Shown piece after piece: positions 8,953-19,384 of a stretch of 64,000 bases of DNA. The stretch's first letter is position 1. Every line of letters starts with the position of its first letter. The notes beneath the pieces are model-generated. The model saw nothing but the letters and a program-made list of their open reading frames with translations, ran no database searches and was not told where the DNA came from. Position numbers and translations under genes: made by a program. The DNA is from Sulfurospirillum sp. SCADC (GTDB lineage: Bacteria; Campylobacterota; Campylobacteria; Campylobacterales; Sulfurospirillaceae), in assembly GCF_000743525.1 (NCBI RefSeq), contig NZ_JQGK01000003.1, positions 1-64,000 on the forward strand. The letters run 5' to 3'.

Positions 8953-9748
8953 CAGCCATTTTTCCATTATGATCTCTGTTTTTGTTCTGCTTTTTTCGTT
9001 TCAATTTACGAATCTGATTAAGAGCATTGTCAACGACTACGCGACCAAAGTGGTCAATGACTACGCGATTGTCGTTGTCTCTTCCAATGAACTCAAAGAA
9101 GATGAGCTTAAAAAGCAAATTCCTGAGATCGAGTCGATCAGTGAAATCAGCAGTAAAAAGATCTTGGATCGTCTTAAAAATGATATGTCTTCTAAAAATT
9201 TAGCCCTTTTGCAAGTAGCATTGCCGAAGTTTTACTCGCTCAAACTAGAATCGATTCCCAATAAAAAAAGAGTCGAAACCATCAAACAAAAACTCTTAGG
9301 TATGACCTCCATTACGCGCATTGAAACCTTTGCGAAGACGCATGAAAAGATGTTTAAAATGTTACAGCTTTTGCAAACGATGGTCTATATTTTTGCATTT
9401 TTTGTTGCGTTTGTGGCGATTTTACTGATCTTTAAACAGATTCGTATTTGGACTTATGAGCATCATCGACGTATGTCGATTATGACACTTTTTGGTGCCT
9501 CTTTCTTTATGAAAAGTGCGATGTTGTACCGTATGACACTGGTCGATTCACTCTTTAGCTCTATTGTAGTGTGTGCTCTTTACACTATTGCCCCTCAAAT
9601 GGGCGTTGTTCAAACGTTTGCCGCTGAGCTTGATATTGTCATTCCTCCTTTTGATCTTTTGGTGGAAGGAGGCACACTGATAGGTGCGTCTATCCTCTTT
9701 TCACTCTTGGCTGTGACGATTGTTGCACGGAAGATTGGTCGTGTATGA
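8939..9748 (+). CDS. ftsX: Cell-division membrane protein FtsX
   Basis: Permease-like partner of FtsE. Of the 269 residues, an N-terminal membrane segment (about 8-27) is followed by a periplasmic domain of about 110 residues and three further membrane segments in the C-terminal half, the standard FtsX topology. It overlaps ftsE by 14 bases and the next gene by ATGA. Its periplasmic domain would contact the coiled-coil activator encoded downstream. Confidence 0.93.
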   Translation: MRSVSSHFSIMISVFVLLFSFQFTNLIKSIVNDYATKVVNDYAIVVVSSNELKEDELKKQIPEIESISEISSKKILDRLKNDMSSKNLALLQVALPKFYSLKLESIPNKKRVETIKQKLLGMTSITRIETFAKTHEKMFKMLQLLQTMVYIFAFFVAFVAILLIFKQIRIWTYEHHRRMSIMTLFGASFFMKSAMLYRMTLVDSLFSSIVVCALYTIAPQMGVVQTFAAELDIVIPPFDLLVEGGTLIGASILFSLLAVTIVARKIGRV

Positions 9749-10971
9749 GAGCATGGCGTTTAGGCGTGGTCCTTTTGCTGCCATGGATGGTGCTTGCAGC
9801 TCCCAATACAGCACAAAAAATTGATGAAAAAGCCAAAACACTCCAAGAAAAACTTCAAGCAGAGAGGCAAATTCATGGAAAACTCCAAGATATAGCCAGT
9901 GACATTGTTGAGGGCGAAAAAGAGATTGAGAAGATTAAAGATAAAATTGAAAATTTAAGCAACACGATTGATGAATCCCAAGAGACGGTGGCGCGTAAAT
10001 CCGAATACCTTGAAAAGCTCACCAAAGATACCCAACTGCTCTCCTCACAAAAGAAGGATTTAGAGCAGAAAATCATCAAAATTATTGCAGAAGACTTCTC
10101 CTTTTATCTGGTTTCTGATAGTGATTATTTGGACAATGAAGATGGCATTTTAGTCGATGAAGTGCTTCAAAAGATGGATACGATCATGCGCAAAGAGTTT
10201 AGTAAACTCTCCTCTGATTATAAGCAAATCAACGATCAAATCTCCTCTCAAAGCCAAGAAATCAAGACGATTCATACGGAAATTCAAAGTGCAAAAAGTA
10301 AAAAAGATGAGTTAATTTCTTTAGAAAAAAAGCGTGAAAGCTCTATTTTGACGCTCAATGCTAAAAAGGAGAGTTACAAAAAACAGCTCGATGATATTGC
10401 CAAAGAGCGTGATGAAATTCGCACAACGTTGGAACAACTCAAAATCATTAAAGTGCAAGAAGAGAGCAAACGTTTAGCTGAAAAAAATGCTGCCAAACGA
10501 GATAAATCGCCTACAACCGTGGGTGGTAGCGATAATAACATCCGACAAATTGGCTCTTCGTATCAAAACAGCACGGTTAAAAAATACGTAGGAGAGCGAA
10601 CCATTGCTCCACTGGATAGTTACAATGTGAAGCGCAAGTTTGGCGACTATGTCGATCCGATTTACAAGATCAAAATTTTCAATGAATCGGTTGTCTTAGC
10701 CTCTTCAACCCCTGATGCAACGGTCAAAAGTGTCCTTAATGGTAAAGTCATTTTTGCCAAAGATACTGCTTCGATGGAAAAAGTGGTGATTATTGAAAAT
10801 GGCGATGAGATTCATACGATTTATGCGCATCTCTCTAAAATTGCACCTACGATTCAAGTAGGGCAGAAGATTAAAAAAGGGTATGTGATCGGTCGTGTGG
10901 ATAATGATCTCACCTTTGAAGTGACGCAGAAGAACTTTCATATTGACCCACTAGAACTGATTGCAAAGTAA
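9745..10971 (+). CDS. Murein hydrolase activator, EnvC-like (coiled coil plus LytM)
   Basis: Secreted factor expected to link FtsEX to septal peptidoglycan hydrolysis. There is a signal peptide (about 1-19), a long heptad-rich coiled coil (about 22-250) and a C-terminal M23/LytM domain (about 285-405). The canonical zinc ligands (HxxxD and HxH) are not intact: the HxH site reads TIYAHLSKI but the HxxxD site is replaced. It is therefore probably a non-catalytic activator, as for E. coli EnvC. The most likely client amidase is encoded at 16464-18080. Confidence 0.85.
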   Translation: MRAWRLGVVLLLPWMVLAAPNTAQKIDEKAKTLQEKLQAERQIHGKLQDIASDIVEGEKEIEKIKDKIENLSNTIDESQETVARKSEYLEKLTKDTQLLSSQKKDLEQKIIKIIAEDFSFYLVSDSDYLDNEDGILVDEVLQKMDTIMRKEFSKLSSDYKQINDQISSQSQEIKTIHTEIQSAKSKKDELISLEKKRESSILTLNAKKESYKKQLDDIAKERDEIRTTLEQLKIIKVQEESKRLAEKNAAKRDKSPTTVGGSDNNIRQIGSSYQNSTVKKYVGERTIAPLDSYNVKRKFGDYVDPIYKIKIFNESVVLASSTPDATVKSVLNGKVIFAKDTASMEKVVIIENGDEIHTIYAHLSKIAPTIQVGQKIKKGYVIGRVDNDLTFEVTQKNFHIDPLELIAK

Positions 10972-11017
10972 CTTTTTAGGTCTTTTAGGATAAAATAAAG
11001 AAGTTTTCTATGCCTAG

Positions 11018-11758
<741 letters not shown>

Positions 11759-11768
11759 GGAAACTAAA

Positions 11769-11984
11769 ATGGAAAGAACAGAAGAAATTACCGCAAGAGC
11801 CCTATCCCTTGTCGGACAAGATCGTTATCGATTGGTTATGATGGTTTCTAAAAGAGCGGATCAGCTTTCAAATGGTGCAGAACCACTCATTAAAGCGGAT
11901 AAAAACAAACAAAAGTTTACAGACATTGCCCTTCTTGAAATTGCCGAAGGCAAAATTAGATTAGAATCTATTACGGACTTATAG
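11769..11984 (+). CDS. rpoZ: RNA polymerase omega subunit
   Basis: Small subunit that assists assembly of the beta-prime subunit. The 71 residues contain the family core RYRLVMMVSKRADQL and the Ile/Ala-Leu-Glu-Ile C-terminal helix. An AAGGAAA ribosome-binding site lies just upstream. It is located directly before the (p)ppGpp synthetase gene, the arrangement also seen in E. coli (rpoZ-spoT) and C. jejuni. Confidence 0.93.
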   Translation: MERTEEITARALSLVGQDRYRLVMMVSKRADQLSNGAEPLIKADKNKQKFTDIALLEIAEGKIRLESITDL

Positions 11985-11993
11985 TAGCCTGTT

Positions 11994-14150
11994 TTGGAAG
12001 AGTTAGTCGAGATTGTTAAAGAGTGTAAACGCTCTGATAAAGCGGTTGAACTCTTATACAAATACATTAAACCATCTGCCAATGTTGAAAAAGCCGTTGC
12101 TTTTACGATAGCCAAACATCAAGGGCAGTATCGTAAAAGCGGTGAAGAGTATGTCATTCACCCTATCTTAGTGTGCGTTTTTGTCGCCTATTTAGGGGGA
12201 GATGAATCAATGATCGTCGCTGGCTTATTGCATGATGTCGTGGAAGATACCTCCTGTTCTTCCGAAGATATTAAAGCGATGTTTGGCGAAGAAGTCGGGC
12301 ATTTGGTGGATGGTTTGACGAAGATTGTTGAGATTCGAGACATAGAACTCATCCCTTCGTCCTCCAACGACAAATTGGTCGCTTCTGCGCTTACTTTTCG
12401 CAAAATGCTCATTGCCTCCATTCGCGATGTTCGTGTTTTGGTCGTCAAATTGTGCGATCGTTTGCACAATATGCTTACTCTCGCCGCACTTGATCCGATC
12501 AAACAGCGTCGCATTGCCGAAGAGACTTTGGTGGTGTATGCCCCAATTGCGCACCGTTTGGGTATCTCTTCGATTAAAAATCTTTTAGAAGATTTCAGCT
12601 TTTACTATGTCATGCCCAATGAATATAACAAGATCGATGGTTATATCAAAGAGCATGGGCAACAACTTCAACTGCGTCTCAATCACTTTATCTCTAAAAT
12701 TAAGAACCATATGCTTCAAGAGGGATTTATCGAGAGTGATTTTACGATTCAAAAACGTATTAAACACTACTACTCCATTTACCTTAAGATGCAGCGTAAA
12801 GGGGTGACGATTGAAGAGGTTTTGGATCTTTTAGCGATTCGCATTATTGTGCGTACACCGATTGATTGTTACCGTGCGCTTGGGATTGTGCATCAGCATT
12901 TTAAACCTCTGATTTCGCGCTTTAAAGATTATATTGCGATTCCAAAAGAGAATGGGTATCAGACGATTCATACCACCGTTTTTGATGACAAGTCCATTGT
13001 TGAGTCACAAATACGAACCTATGATATGAACAAAACGGCAGAGTATGGCGTAGCCGCTCACTGGAAGTACAAATCAGGCGGACTCAATCCAAAACTCGAT
13101 TGGCTCAATGATCTGAACAACCAAAATGAAGATATTGAAAATATTGAAGATTTTTATGCGATTGCCAAAGATAATCTCTACAGCGAAGATATTGCCGTTT
13201 TTTCGCCTAAAGGTGACATTTTTACATTGCCACGAGGTGCCACGGTTTTAGACTTTGCGTACGAAGTGCATACCGAAGTAGGGACGTACGCGGATGAAGC
13301 GTATGTGAATAAACAAAAAGTTCCCCTTTTAAGCGAGCTGAAAAACGGTGACATCGTTCGCATCGTCACCTCAAAAGAGCCCAAATACCGATGCAGTTGG
13401 GTCAATAGCGTCAAAACAGGAAAAGCAAAAAGTACGATTCAAGCGAATTGTCGTCAAAAGATTAAAGAGATCAACCATAAAGTGGCGATTAAAATTCTTT
13501 CTCATGCGTTTGGCGTGGCAGAGAATAAAGTTGAAGCATGGGTTGAACAAGAACATGCAACGAAAAAAATCTTTAAAATCGCAACCGATTCGATCTATTT
13601 GCAAGATGTCTCGAACACCCTCAAACTTTACGCGATGCAAGATACCTTGCTTTTTCCTCTGCTTAAAAAAGATCGTTATCACATTAAAAAACAGAAGTTT
13701 GAGAACATTGTGATTTATTCAAACCATCATATAGCCAACGTCTATTTTGACTATTGTTGTCATCCAAAACGGGGTGATGACATTGTTGGATTTAAAAAAG
13801 GCAATGATGTGTTTGTGCACCATAAACTGTGTGAACGAGCGGCTAGTTTAATGGAAGAGAGCGAACCAATGGTCTTTGTAAAATGGACGAAAGAAGCGCC
13901 CGATCGTTACAAACTCATTGTAAGTTTAGAGAATAAAAAAGGATCTTTAGCCTCATTTTTAGCTTATTTGGCTAAAATGCAGATCAATTTGGTGACCATA
14001 GAGCTTGGAAAAGCCGAAGATGAGGGGCATGCAGACTATTTTGAGATGATTTTAGAACTGCCTGACAAAAACGTCAATGCTGTGCGTGAAAACCTCAAAG
14101 GAAAATACCGCGTGATCGAATTTGTGTCGGTCAATGATGCTTATAAATAA
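11994..14150 (+). CDS. spoT: Bifunctional (p)ppGpp synthetase/hydrolase (RSH)
   Basis: Stringent-response enzyme that makes and degrades (p)ppGpp. Domains in order: HD hydrolase (about 25-180, with HDVVED intact), synthetase (about 215-330), TGS (about 375-440, starting at the DIAVFSPKGDIFTLP segment) and a C-terminal ACT domain (about 640-710). The 718-residue length fits. The start is TTG at 11994 with only a weak ribosome-binding site, nine bases after rpoZ stops, so it may depend on reinitiation. No competing start would keep the N-terminal helix. Confidence 0.93.
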   Translation: MEELVEIVKECKRSDKAVELLYKYIKPSANVEKAVAFTIAKHQGQYRKSGEEYVIHPILVCVFVAYLGGDESMIVAGLLHDVVEDTSCSSEDIKAMFGEEVGHLVDGLTKIVEIRDIELIPSSSNDKLVASALTFRKMLIASIRDVRVLVVKLCDRLHNMLTLAALDPIKQRRIAEETLVVYAPIAHRLGISSIKNLLEDFSFYYVMPNEYNKIDGYIKEHGQQLQLRLNHFISKIKNHMLQEGFIESDFTIQKRIKHYYSIYLKMQRKGVTIEEVLDLLAIRIIVRTPIDCYRALGIVHQHFKPLISRFKDYIAIPKENGYQTIHTTVFDDKSIVESQIRTYDMNKTAEYGVAAHWKYKSGGLNPKLDWLNDLNNQNEDIENIEDFYAIAKDNLYSEDIAVFSPKGDIFTLPRGATVLDFAYEVHTEVGTYADEAYVNKQKVPLLSELKNGDIVRIVTSKEPKYRCSWVNSVKTGKAKSTIQANCRQKIKEINHKVAIKILSHAFGVAENKVEAWVEQEHATKKIFKIATDSIYLQDVSNTLKLYAMQDTLLFPLLKKDRYHIKKQKFENIVIYSNHHIANVYFDYCCHPKRGDDIVGFKKGNDVFVHHKLCERAASLMEESEPMVFVKWTKEAPDRYKLIVSLENKKGSLASFLAYLAKMQINLVTIELGKAEDEGHADYFEMILELPDKNVNAVRENLKGKYRVIEFVSVNDAYK

Positions 14151-14171
14151 TCGAAGAAGGAAATAAGAGAT

Positions 14172-15383
14172 ATGGATATGCGGATTCAAAATGCGCTTAA
14201 AGAGATCAAACGAGGCATTAGTGAGATTATTGATGAAGAGCGTATTGTTACATTACTCAAAAATTATTTTGAAAAAGGGGAGACCTTTTTCGTCAAAGCA
14301 GGGTTTGATCCTACCGCTCCTGATCTTCACTTAGGGCATACGGTTTTACTTCAAAAAATGGCACTGCTTCAAAAATTTGGCGCCGTTGTACAATTTTTAA
14401 TTGGTGATTTCACCGGCATGATTGGTGACCCAACGGGTAAAAATGAGACACGTAAGAAATTGACACGCGAAGTGGTTTTAGCCAATGCGCAAAGCTATAA
14501 AGAGCAAGTCTTTAAAATTTTAGACCCTGAAAAAACCGTTGTTATGTTTAACTCAGAATGGTTAAATTCACTGGGGGCGAGTGGTTTAATTGAACTGACA
14601 ACGACCTTTAGTGTTGCGCGTATGTTAGAGCGTGAAGACTTTGAAAAACGCTACAAGTCTCAAATGCCTATTTCGATCAGTGAGTTTTTATACCCACTGC
14701 TTCAAGGCTATGACAGTGTTGCGATGAAAAGCGACATCGAAATGGGTGGAACCGATCAGAAGTTTAACCTTTTGATGGGACGTCATATGCAACGCACCTA
14801 CAACATCGGCAAAGAACAAGCGGTTATTATGATGCCTCTGCTTGAAGGGCTCGATGGCGTCAATAAAATGAGCAAGTCGCTCGGCAATTACATTGGTGTT
14901 ACCGATGCCCCTTCTGAGATGTTTGGTAAGATGCTCAGTATCAGTGATGAGTTGATGTGGCGTTACTATGAACTGCTCAGTACTCAAAGTTTAGAAGAGA
15001 TTGTAGCCCTTAAAAACGAGGTAGAATCTGGCACTGTGCATCCAAAACATGCCAAAGAGATGATTGCGTTAGAAATCATTGAGCGTTACCATGGTAAAGC
15101 AGAAGCGCTGGAAGCTAAGGCTGAGTTTGACCGAGTTCACTCTCAAAATGAGATTCCAACCGATATTGAAACCTTTACATGTAACGAGTACCCGATTTGG
15201 ATCGCCAAAGCTTTGGTGGATTGTGGACTTGAAATTTCGACGTCTCAAGCCAGACGCGATATCAAGCAAGGTGCTGTAAAACTGGATCAAGAAAAAGTAG
15301 ACGATGAACAATTACAACTGGAATGCGGAGAGTATATTCTGCAAGTCGGTAAGCGAAAATTTGCTCGATTAAAGGTGCAGTAA
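14172..15383 (+). CDS. tyrS: Tyrosyl-tRNA synthetase
   Basis: Charges tRNA-Tyr. It is a class I synthetase of 403 residues with the HIGH motif as HLGH (about residue 53), the KMSKS motif intact as KMSKS (about 235), and a C-terminal S4 RNA-binding domain (about 340-400). The AGGAAATAAG ribosome-binding region supports the ATG at 14172; the alternative ATG two codons later is equally possible. A TTACATGTAA site at 15175 lies in the linker before the S4 domain. Confidence 0.96.
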   Translation: MDMRIQNALKEIKRGISEIIDEERIVTLLKNYFEKGETFFVKAGFDPTAPDLHLGHTVLLQKMALLQKFGAVVQFLIGDFTGMIGDPTGKNETRKKLTREVVLANAQSYKEQVFKILDPEKTVVMFNSEWLNSLGASGLIELTTTFSVARMLEREDFEKRYKSQMPISISEFLYPLLQGYDSVAMKSDIEMGGTDQKFNLLMGRHMQRTYNIGKEQAVIMMPLLEGLDGVNKMSKSLGNYIGVTDAPSEMFGKMLSISDELMWRYYELLSTQSLEEIVALKNEVESGTVHPKHAKEMIALEIIERYHGKAEALEAKAEFDRVHSQNEIPTDIETFTCNEYPIWIAKALVDCGLEISTSQARRDIKQGAVKLDQEKVDDEQLQLECGEYILQVGKRKFARLKVQ

Positions 15384-16480
15384 TGGCGTTTAAACCTCTT
15401 AAAATTGGCAAATACACCCTTGAATATCCGATTGTTCAAGGTGGTATGGGACTCGGTATCAGCTGGGATAAACTTGCTGGAACAGTGAGTTTAGAAGGCG
15501 GTTTGGGTGTCATTAGCTCTGTGGGAACAGGCTATTATGAGAACACACATTTTAGTAAGAAAAATATCAATACGCGTCCTTTTGAAACCGAGAATTTCTA
15601 TTCAAAAGAGGCATTAACCGCGATTGTGAACAATGCACGTAAAATTTGTGGATCAAAACCATTGGCGATGAATATTCTCTACGCGATCAATGATTATGAG
15701 CGTGTTATTAAAGATTCGTGCGAAGCGGGCGTTGATATTATTATTACTGGAGCTGGACTTCCAACCAATATGCCTGAATTTACCGCGGATTATCCTGATG
15801 TGGCGTTGGTTCCCATTGTCTCTTCGGCAAAAGCCCTTAAGATTATCTGTAAACGCTGGACGCAACGTTACAACCGACTTCCTGATGCCATCGTCGTTGA
15901 AGGGCCTTTGAGTGGCGGACACCAAGGCTTTACCTACGAGCAATGCGCTATGGAAGAGTATCAGCTTGAAAATTTGATTGCACCTATTAAAGAAGAGATC
16001 AAAGCATGGGGCGATTTTCCACTCGTTGCCGCAGGTGGCGTATGGGATCATAACGATATTTTAAAAATGATCGCACTTGGCGCAGATGGTGTTCAAATGG
16101 GAACGCGTTTTATCGGAACTCATGAGTGTGATGCAGCTCAAAATTTTAAAGAAGTTTTACTCAAAGCGCATAAAGAAGATATTCAACTCTTTAAATCCCC
16201 CGTTGGCTACCCAGCGCGAGGGGTAAGAACCAATCTCATTCAGATGGTTGAAAAAAGAGAAGGTCCTCCTATTCGCTGTATTAGTAACTGTGTTAGCCCC
16301 TGTCACCGAGGACAAGAGGCTAAAGCCGTAGGGTATTGCATTGCCGATAGCTTGAGTGACGCCTACATGGGAAAATTAGAGACAGGGCTCTTTTTTACGG
16401 GAGCCAACGGTTATAAACTCAAGGAAATTATCAGTGTCAAAGAATTGATTGCAAAGTTGGTACATGGGGAAGAGAATTAG
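15383..16480 (+). CDS. Nitronate monooxygenase / FabK-like flavoprotein
   Basis: TIM-barrel FMN protein of the 2-nitropropane dioxygenase family, expected to oxidise alkyl nitronates or to act as an FMN-dependent reductase. Visible motifs are PIVQGGMGLGIS at the N-terminus, the GAGLPTNMPE loop (about 130), VAAGGVWD (about 215) and GADGVQMGTRF. The C-terminus carries an unusual cysteine cluster, CISNCVSPC, at about 305. The start codon overlaps the tyrS stop (TAATG). Substrate not predictable from sequence. Confidence 0.82.
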   Translation: MAFKPLKIGKYTLEYPIVQGGMGLGISWDKLAGTVSLEGGLGVISSVGTGYYENTHFSKKNINTRPFETENFYSKEALTAIVNNARKICGSKPLAMNILYAINDYERVIKDSCEAGVDIIITGAGLPTNMPEFTADYPDVALVPIVSSAKALKIICKRWTQRYNRLPDAIVVEGPLSGGHQGFTYEQCAMEEYQLENLIAPIKEEIKAWGDFPLVAAGGVWDHNDILKMIALGADGVQMGTRFIGTHECDAAQNFKEVLLKAHKEDIQLFKSPVGYPARGVRTNLIQMVEKREGPPIRCISNCVSPCHRGQEAKAVGYCIADSLSDAYMGKLETGLFFTGANGYKLKEIISVKELIAKLVHGEEN

Positions 16481-18080
16481 AGCATTCTTTGTTTTGGTGT
16501 TGATGTGTGGTGCTCTTTTGGGAGCACCCAACTACATGCAACAACTAGAGCAATACGATGTCCAAATGAAAAGTGCCAATAACGATGAGATGTTACGTGT
16601 CTTTCATGGGCTCAAAGCGATCTATATTCAATCGATTATCAAAAGTGATGATGCGCTTAAAAAAGAGACGTTAGAACGCCTTATTAAAACGGCAAAAATC
16701 CTTAAACTTGATGCGTCTAAGTATGAATCTGAACTCGCCACAATGAGTAAAGGAAGTCAAAAAACAGCCCCTTCCAAGCCTCTCATTCCTCCACCTGTAG
16801 CAGAAGAGAGTTTTGCAGAATCTAGCAGTAGTTCTAAAACAACAACGCTTCCTGTCGCAACGTCTGCTCTGCCTGCAACAACACAGCTCACTTCAACGCT
16901 TCCAAAAAGCTATAAGGGGAAAAATGTATTGCATCGTGTTACCACTAGCGAAGAGGAGATTGTGCTTGATTTTGGCTCTGCGGTTGCTGAAAATAGTGTC
17001 AAGGTCTTTGTCTTAAAAAGTGCAGATAGCTATAAAAAAATTATCGATCTTCCTGCTATTATTATGAATGCACCGCTAACCATTGCGACCCCTAAAAAAT
17101 TGCAAAATCTACGTATCAGCCAGTACAATACCAATACGATTCGCATTATTTTAGATGCTTCCAGTGCCTTTGAAACGTATGTCAGTGTGTTGGATAATCA
17201 AGTGATTTTATCGTTGGATAAAAAACCCATTTTACGTGAGAAACGAACCATAGCACCAATGGCTGAAACTCCTAAGAAAATTCCCGTTGTGGCAGCAACT
17301 CCTGAGTCCTCTTCCAAATCGTATACGGCTGCAACTTCCGCGATTCCTGTAGCGCCAGCTCTTGCTCCAACTAAAGCTTCAAGTAAAAAAGGGATGAAAA
17401 AAGATAAAACGATTGTGATTGATGCAGGGCATGGTGGCAAAGATGCAGGCGCAATTGGGTATAAGCAACGCATGGAGAAGCACTTGGTGCTTGACATGGC
17501 GCTTCAGCTGGGAAAAGAGCTCAAATCTCGTGGATACAAAGTCTATTATACCCGTCAAAGAGATGAGTTTATCAACCTACGGGATCGCACCAAAGTCGCC
17601 AATGATAAAAATGCCGATCTGTTTGTTTCCCTACACGCTAATGCAGCACCAACGGAAGCCAAAAAACTCTCTATGAAAGGCTTAGAGACCTTTTTTCTCT
17701 CTCCCGATCGCTCAGAGCGTTCTAAAAACGTTGCTGCTTTAGAGAACCAATCGGATATGGAAGAGATGGATTTTTACTCCAAAGAGACCTTTCTTAATGT
17801 CTTTAATCGTGAAAAGATAGTGCTCTCCAACAAAATCGCGATAGATGTGCAATCAAGTATGCTCAAAAGCGTACGCAAAAAGTACAGCGTGGAAGATGGC
17901 GGTGTTAGAGAAGCACCTTTTTGGGTTCTCGTAGGGGCTACAATGCCTTCTGTTTTGGTGGAATTAGGCTACATCAGCAATCCTGAAGAGTCCAATAATA
18001 TGTTCAATCCTCAGTACCAAAGGCATCTTGTCGAGGGAATTAGCGATGGTATTGATCAGTATTATGCTAACAATCCTTGA
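16464..18080 (+). CDS. amiC: N-acetylmuramoyl-L-alanine amidase (AMIN + Amidase_3)
   Basis: Periplasmic zinc amidase that cleaves septal peptidoglycan crosswise from the peptide stem. A signal peptide is followed by a Ser/Thr/Pro-rich linker, an AMIN-like targeting domain (about 155-240) and the catalytic domain from about 310, with DAGHGGKDAGAIG (zinc His), SLHANA and the late VELGY. I place the start at ATG 16464 rather than TTG 16449, because this begins directly with the basic-hydrophobic signal. It is the likely target of the FtsEX-EnvC-like module. Its 3' end overlaps the convergent gene by 14 bases. Confidence 0.92.
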   Translation: MGKRIRAFFVLVLMCGALLGAPNYMQQLEQYDVQMKSANNDEMLRVFHGLKAIYIQSIIKSDDALKKETLERLIKTAKILKLDASKYESELATMSKGSQKTAPSKPLIPPPVAEESFAESSSSSKTTTLPVATSALPATTQLTSTLPKSYKGKNVLHRVTTSEEEIVLDFGSAVAENSVKVFVLKSADSYKKIIDLPAIIMNAPLTIATPKKLQNLRISQYNTNTIRIILDASSAFETYVSVLDNQVILSLDKKPILREKRTIAPMAETPKKIPVVAATPESSSKSYTAATSAIPVAPALAPTKASSKKGMKKDKTIVIDAGHGGKDAGAIGYKQRMEKHLVLDMALQLGKELKSRGYKVYYTRQRDEFINLRDRTKVANDKNADLFVSLHANAAPTEAKKLSMKGLETFFLSPDRSERSKNVAALENQSDMEEMDFYSKETFLNVFNREKIVLSNKIAIDVQSSMLKSVRKKYSVEDGGVREAPFWVLVGATMPSVLVELGYISNPEESNNMFNPQYQRHLVEGISDGIDQYYANNP

Positions 18081-18801
18081 TTGTTTTCCCTTTTTTCACA
18101 GCAGCTTTTTTAAAATAGCGTGACCACTGTTCTAAAAAATCGTGTTCATGGTGCGCAAGGTAAATTTCAACAATCCGTTTCTCCCCTACAAAACGAGGCA
18201 AAGAGGAGAAATGAAGCTCTTTGGGCAGTGCTTCCATAATCTCAATTAAATCATTTTCAGTAGATTCTACGATAAAAGAAGCCGTCAAGAGTGGCGGCTG
18301 TATAGGAAAATGCTGATTGAGGGCTTCTTTGACCATTTCCCATGACATAGAGGGAAAGCCTGGGGTAAAAAAGAAGCGATTGAACAGCGAAAAACCTGGA
18401 ACATTATTGACCACATTGTGCAGTAGCTCAGCATGAGGAGGAAGCATCGCCATGTTAATACGGTGAGGATAAGCAGCGTCGCCAAACTGGTTAACAATGA
18501 GCTCTTGAGCTTTTACATGTAAAGCCAAGGGCTGAGCTGTGAAAACTTCGCTTGCGATAGCACGGGTAAGATCATCGGGTGTGGCACCAATGCCCCCGAA
18601 ACAGAACATCACACTGTTAGGGTCTTGTAAAATCATGGTAAAGCAGTTTTGAATGAGAGCAGGGCTATCTTCGATCACGAAATTTCCTACATGTAAAAGT
18701 CCGCGGTTTCGTAACTCTTGGTTGATAAAGGCAAAATGTTTATCTACTCTGCGACCATTGAGCAGCTCAGTGCCGATGATCACAGAGTAGAAGTGGTGCA
18801 T
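18067..18801 (-). CDS. CinA N-terminal-like molybdopterin-binding domain protein
   Basis: The 244 residues resemble the N-terminal MoCF-type domain of CinA, including FCFGGIGATPDDLTRAIA, which corresponds to the GGLGPTPDDLT signature. The C-terminal deamidase domain of full-length CinA is absent, as in many stand-alone COG1058 proteins; members act on nucleotide-related substrates such as ADP-ribose, but the activity here is unknown. It is third in aspS-adk-cinA-like, with its start overlapping the adk stop. Two TTACATGTAA-type sites (18513 and variant 18687) lie within it. Confidence 0.8.
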   Translation of the reverse strand: MHHFYSVIIGTELLNGRRVDKHFAFINQELRNRGLLHVGNFVIEDSPALIQNCFTMILQDPNSVMFCFGGIGATPDDLTRAIASEVFTAQPLALHVKAQELIVNQFGDAAYPHRINMAMLPPHAELLHNVVNNVPGFSLFNRFFFTPGFPSMSWEMVKEALNQHFPIQPPLLTASFIVESTENDLIEIMEALPKELHFSSLPRFVGEKRIVEIYLAHHEHDFLEQWSRYFKKAAVKKGKTIKDC

Positions 18802-19373
18802 CAGATGTTGCTTTTAACGAAGCTTTCCATCTCGCTTACGATCTCTTCGATGGTACGCTCACCATTGATTTTATGCAGAAGGTTTTTTGCACCGTAAAAA
18901 GCTTGAATGCCAGCTAGTGGCTCTGTGTACACTTTCATACGGTTTTTGAAGACTTGAACGTTATCGTCCGCCCCACGTGCGCGTCCTAGAACACGGTCGC
19001 ATGCAACTTGCTCACTGACTTCGACTTCAATGACAGAAACGAGTTTAACACTTGTCTCTGTAGCAAGGATGGCATCGAGTGCTTTCATCTGCTCATCAGA
19101 GCGTGGAAAACCGTCAATAAGGACAACATTTTTAGGGCTATTTTTGATAGCGCTCACGATGGTATTGATAACAATGTCAAGAGGAACGAGATTGCCTGCA
19201 CTGACAAACGAATCAATCGTTTTACCCAGTTCACTACCACTTGCCACTTCATAACGAAGCAGTTCACCGGTTGAATAGTGTGCGATCACATCGCTATTTT
19301 TCTCAGCAATTAAACTCGCATCCGTTGTTTTACCACTGCCTGGGGCACCAATAATCAAAAATAGTTTCTTCAT
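18801..19373 (-). CDS. adk: Adenylate kinase
   Basis: Interconverts AMP, ADP and ATP. The 190 residues have the P-loop GAPGSGKTT, the AMP-binding TGELLR, the DGFPRS motif and the LID Arg region. It is a short-LID form without the zinc cysteines, the usual length in Campylobacterota. The gene lies 11 bases downstream of aspS, as in C. jejuni (aspS-adk). Confidence 0.96.
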   Translation of the reverse strand: MKKLFLIIGAPGSGKTTDASLIAEKNSDVIAHYSTGELLRYEVASGSELGKTIDSFVSAGNLVPLDIVINTIVSAIKNSPKNVVLIDGFPRSDEQMKALDAILATETSVKLVSVIEVEVSEQVACDRVLGRARGADDNVQVFKNRMKVYTEPLAGIQAFYGAKNLLHKINGERTIEEIVSEMESFVKSNI

Positions 19374-19384
19374 CTGTATCCTTT

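Noticed and set aside
9745-10971. Calling the coiled-coil M23 protein an active endopeptidase
   Set aside because: The first zinc-binding motif (HxxxD) of active LytM enzymes is not visible, so an activator role beside FtsEX is more likely.
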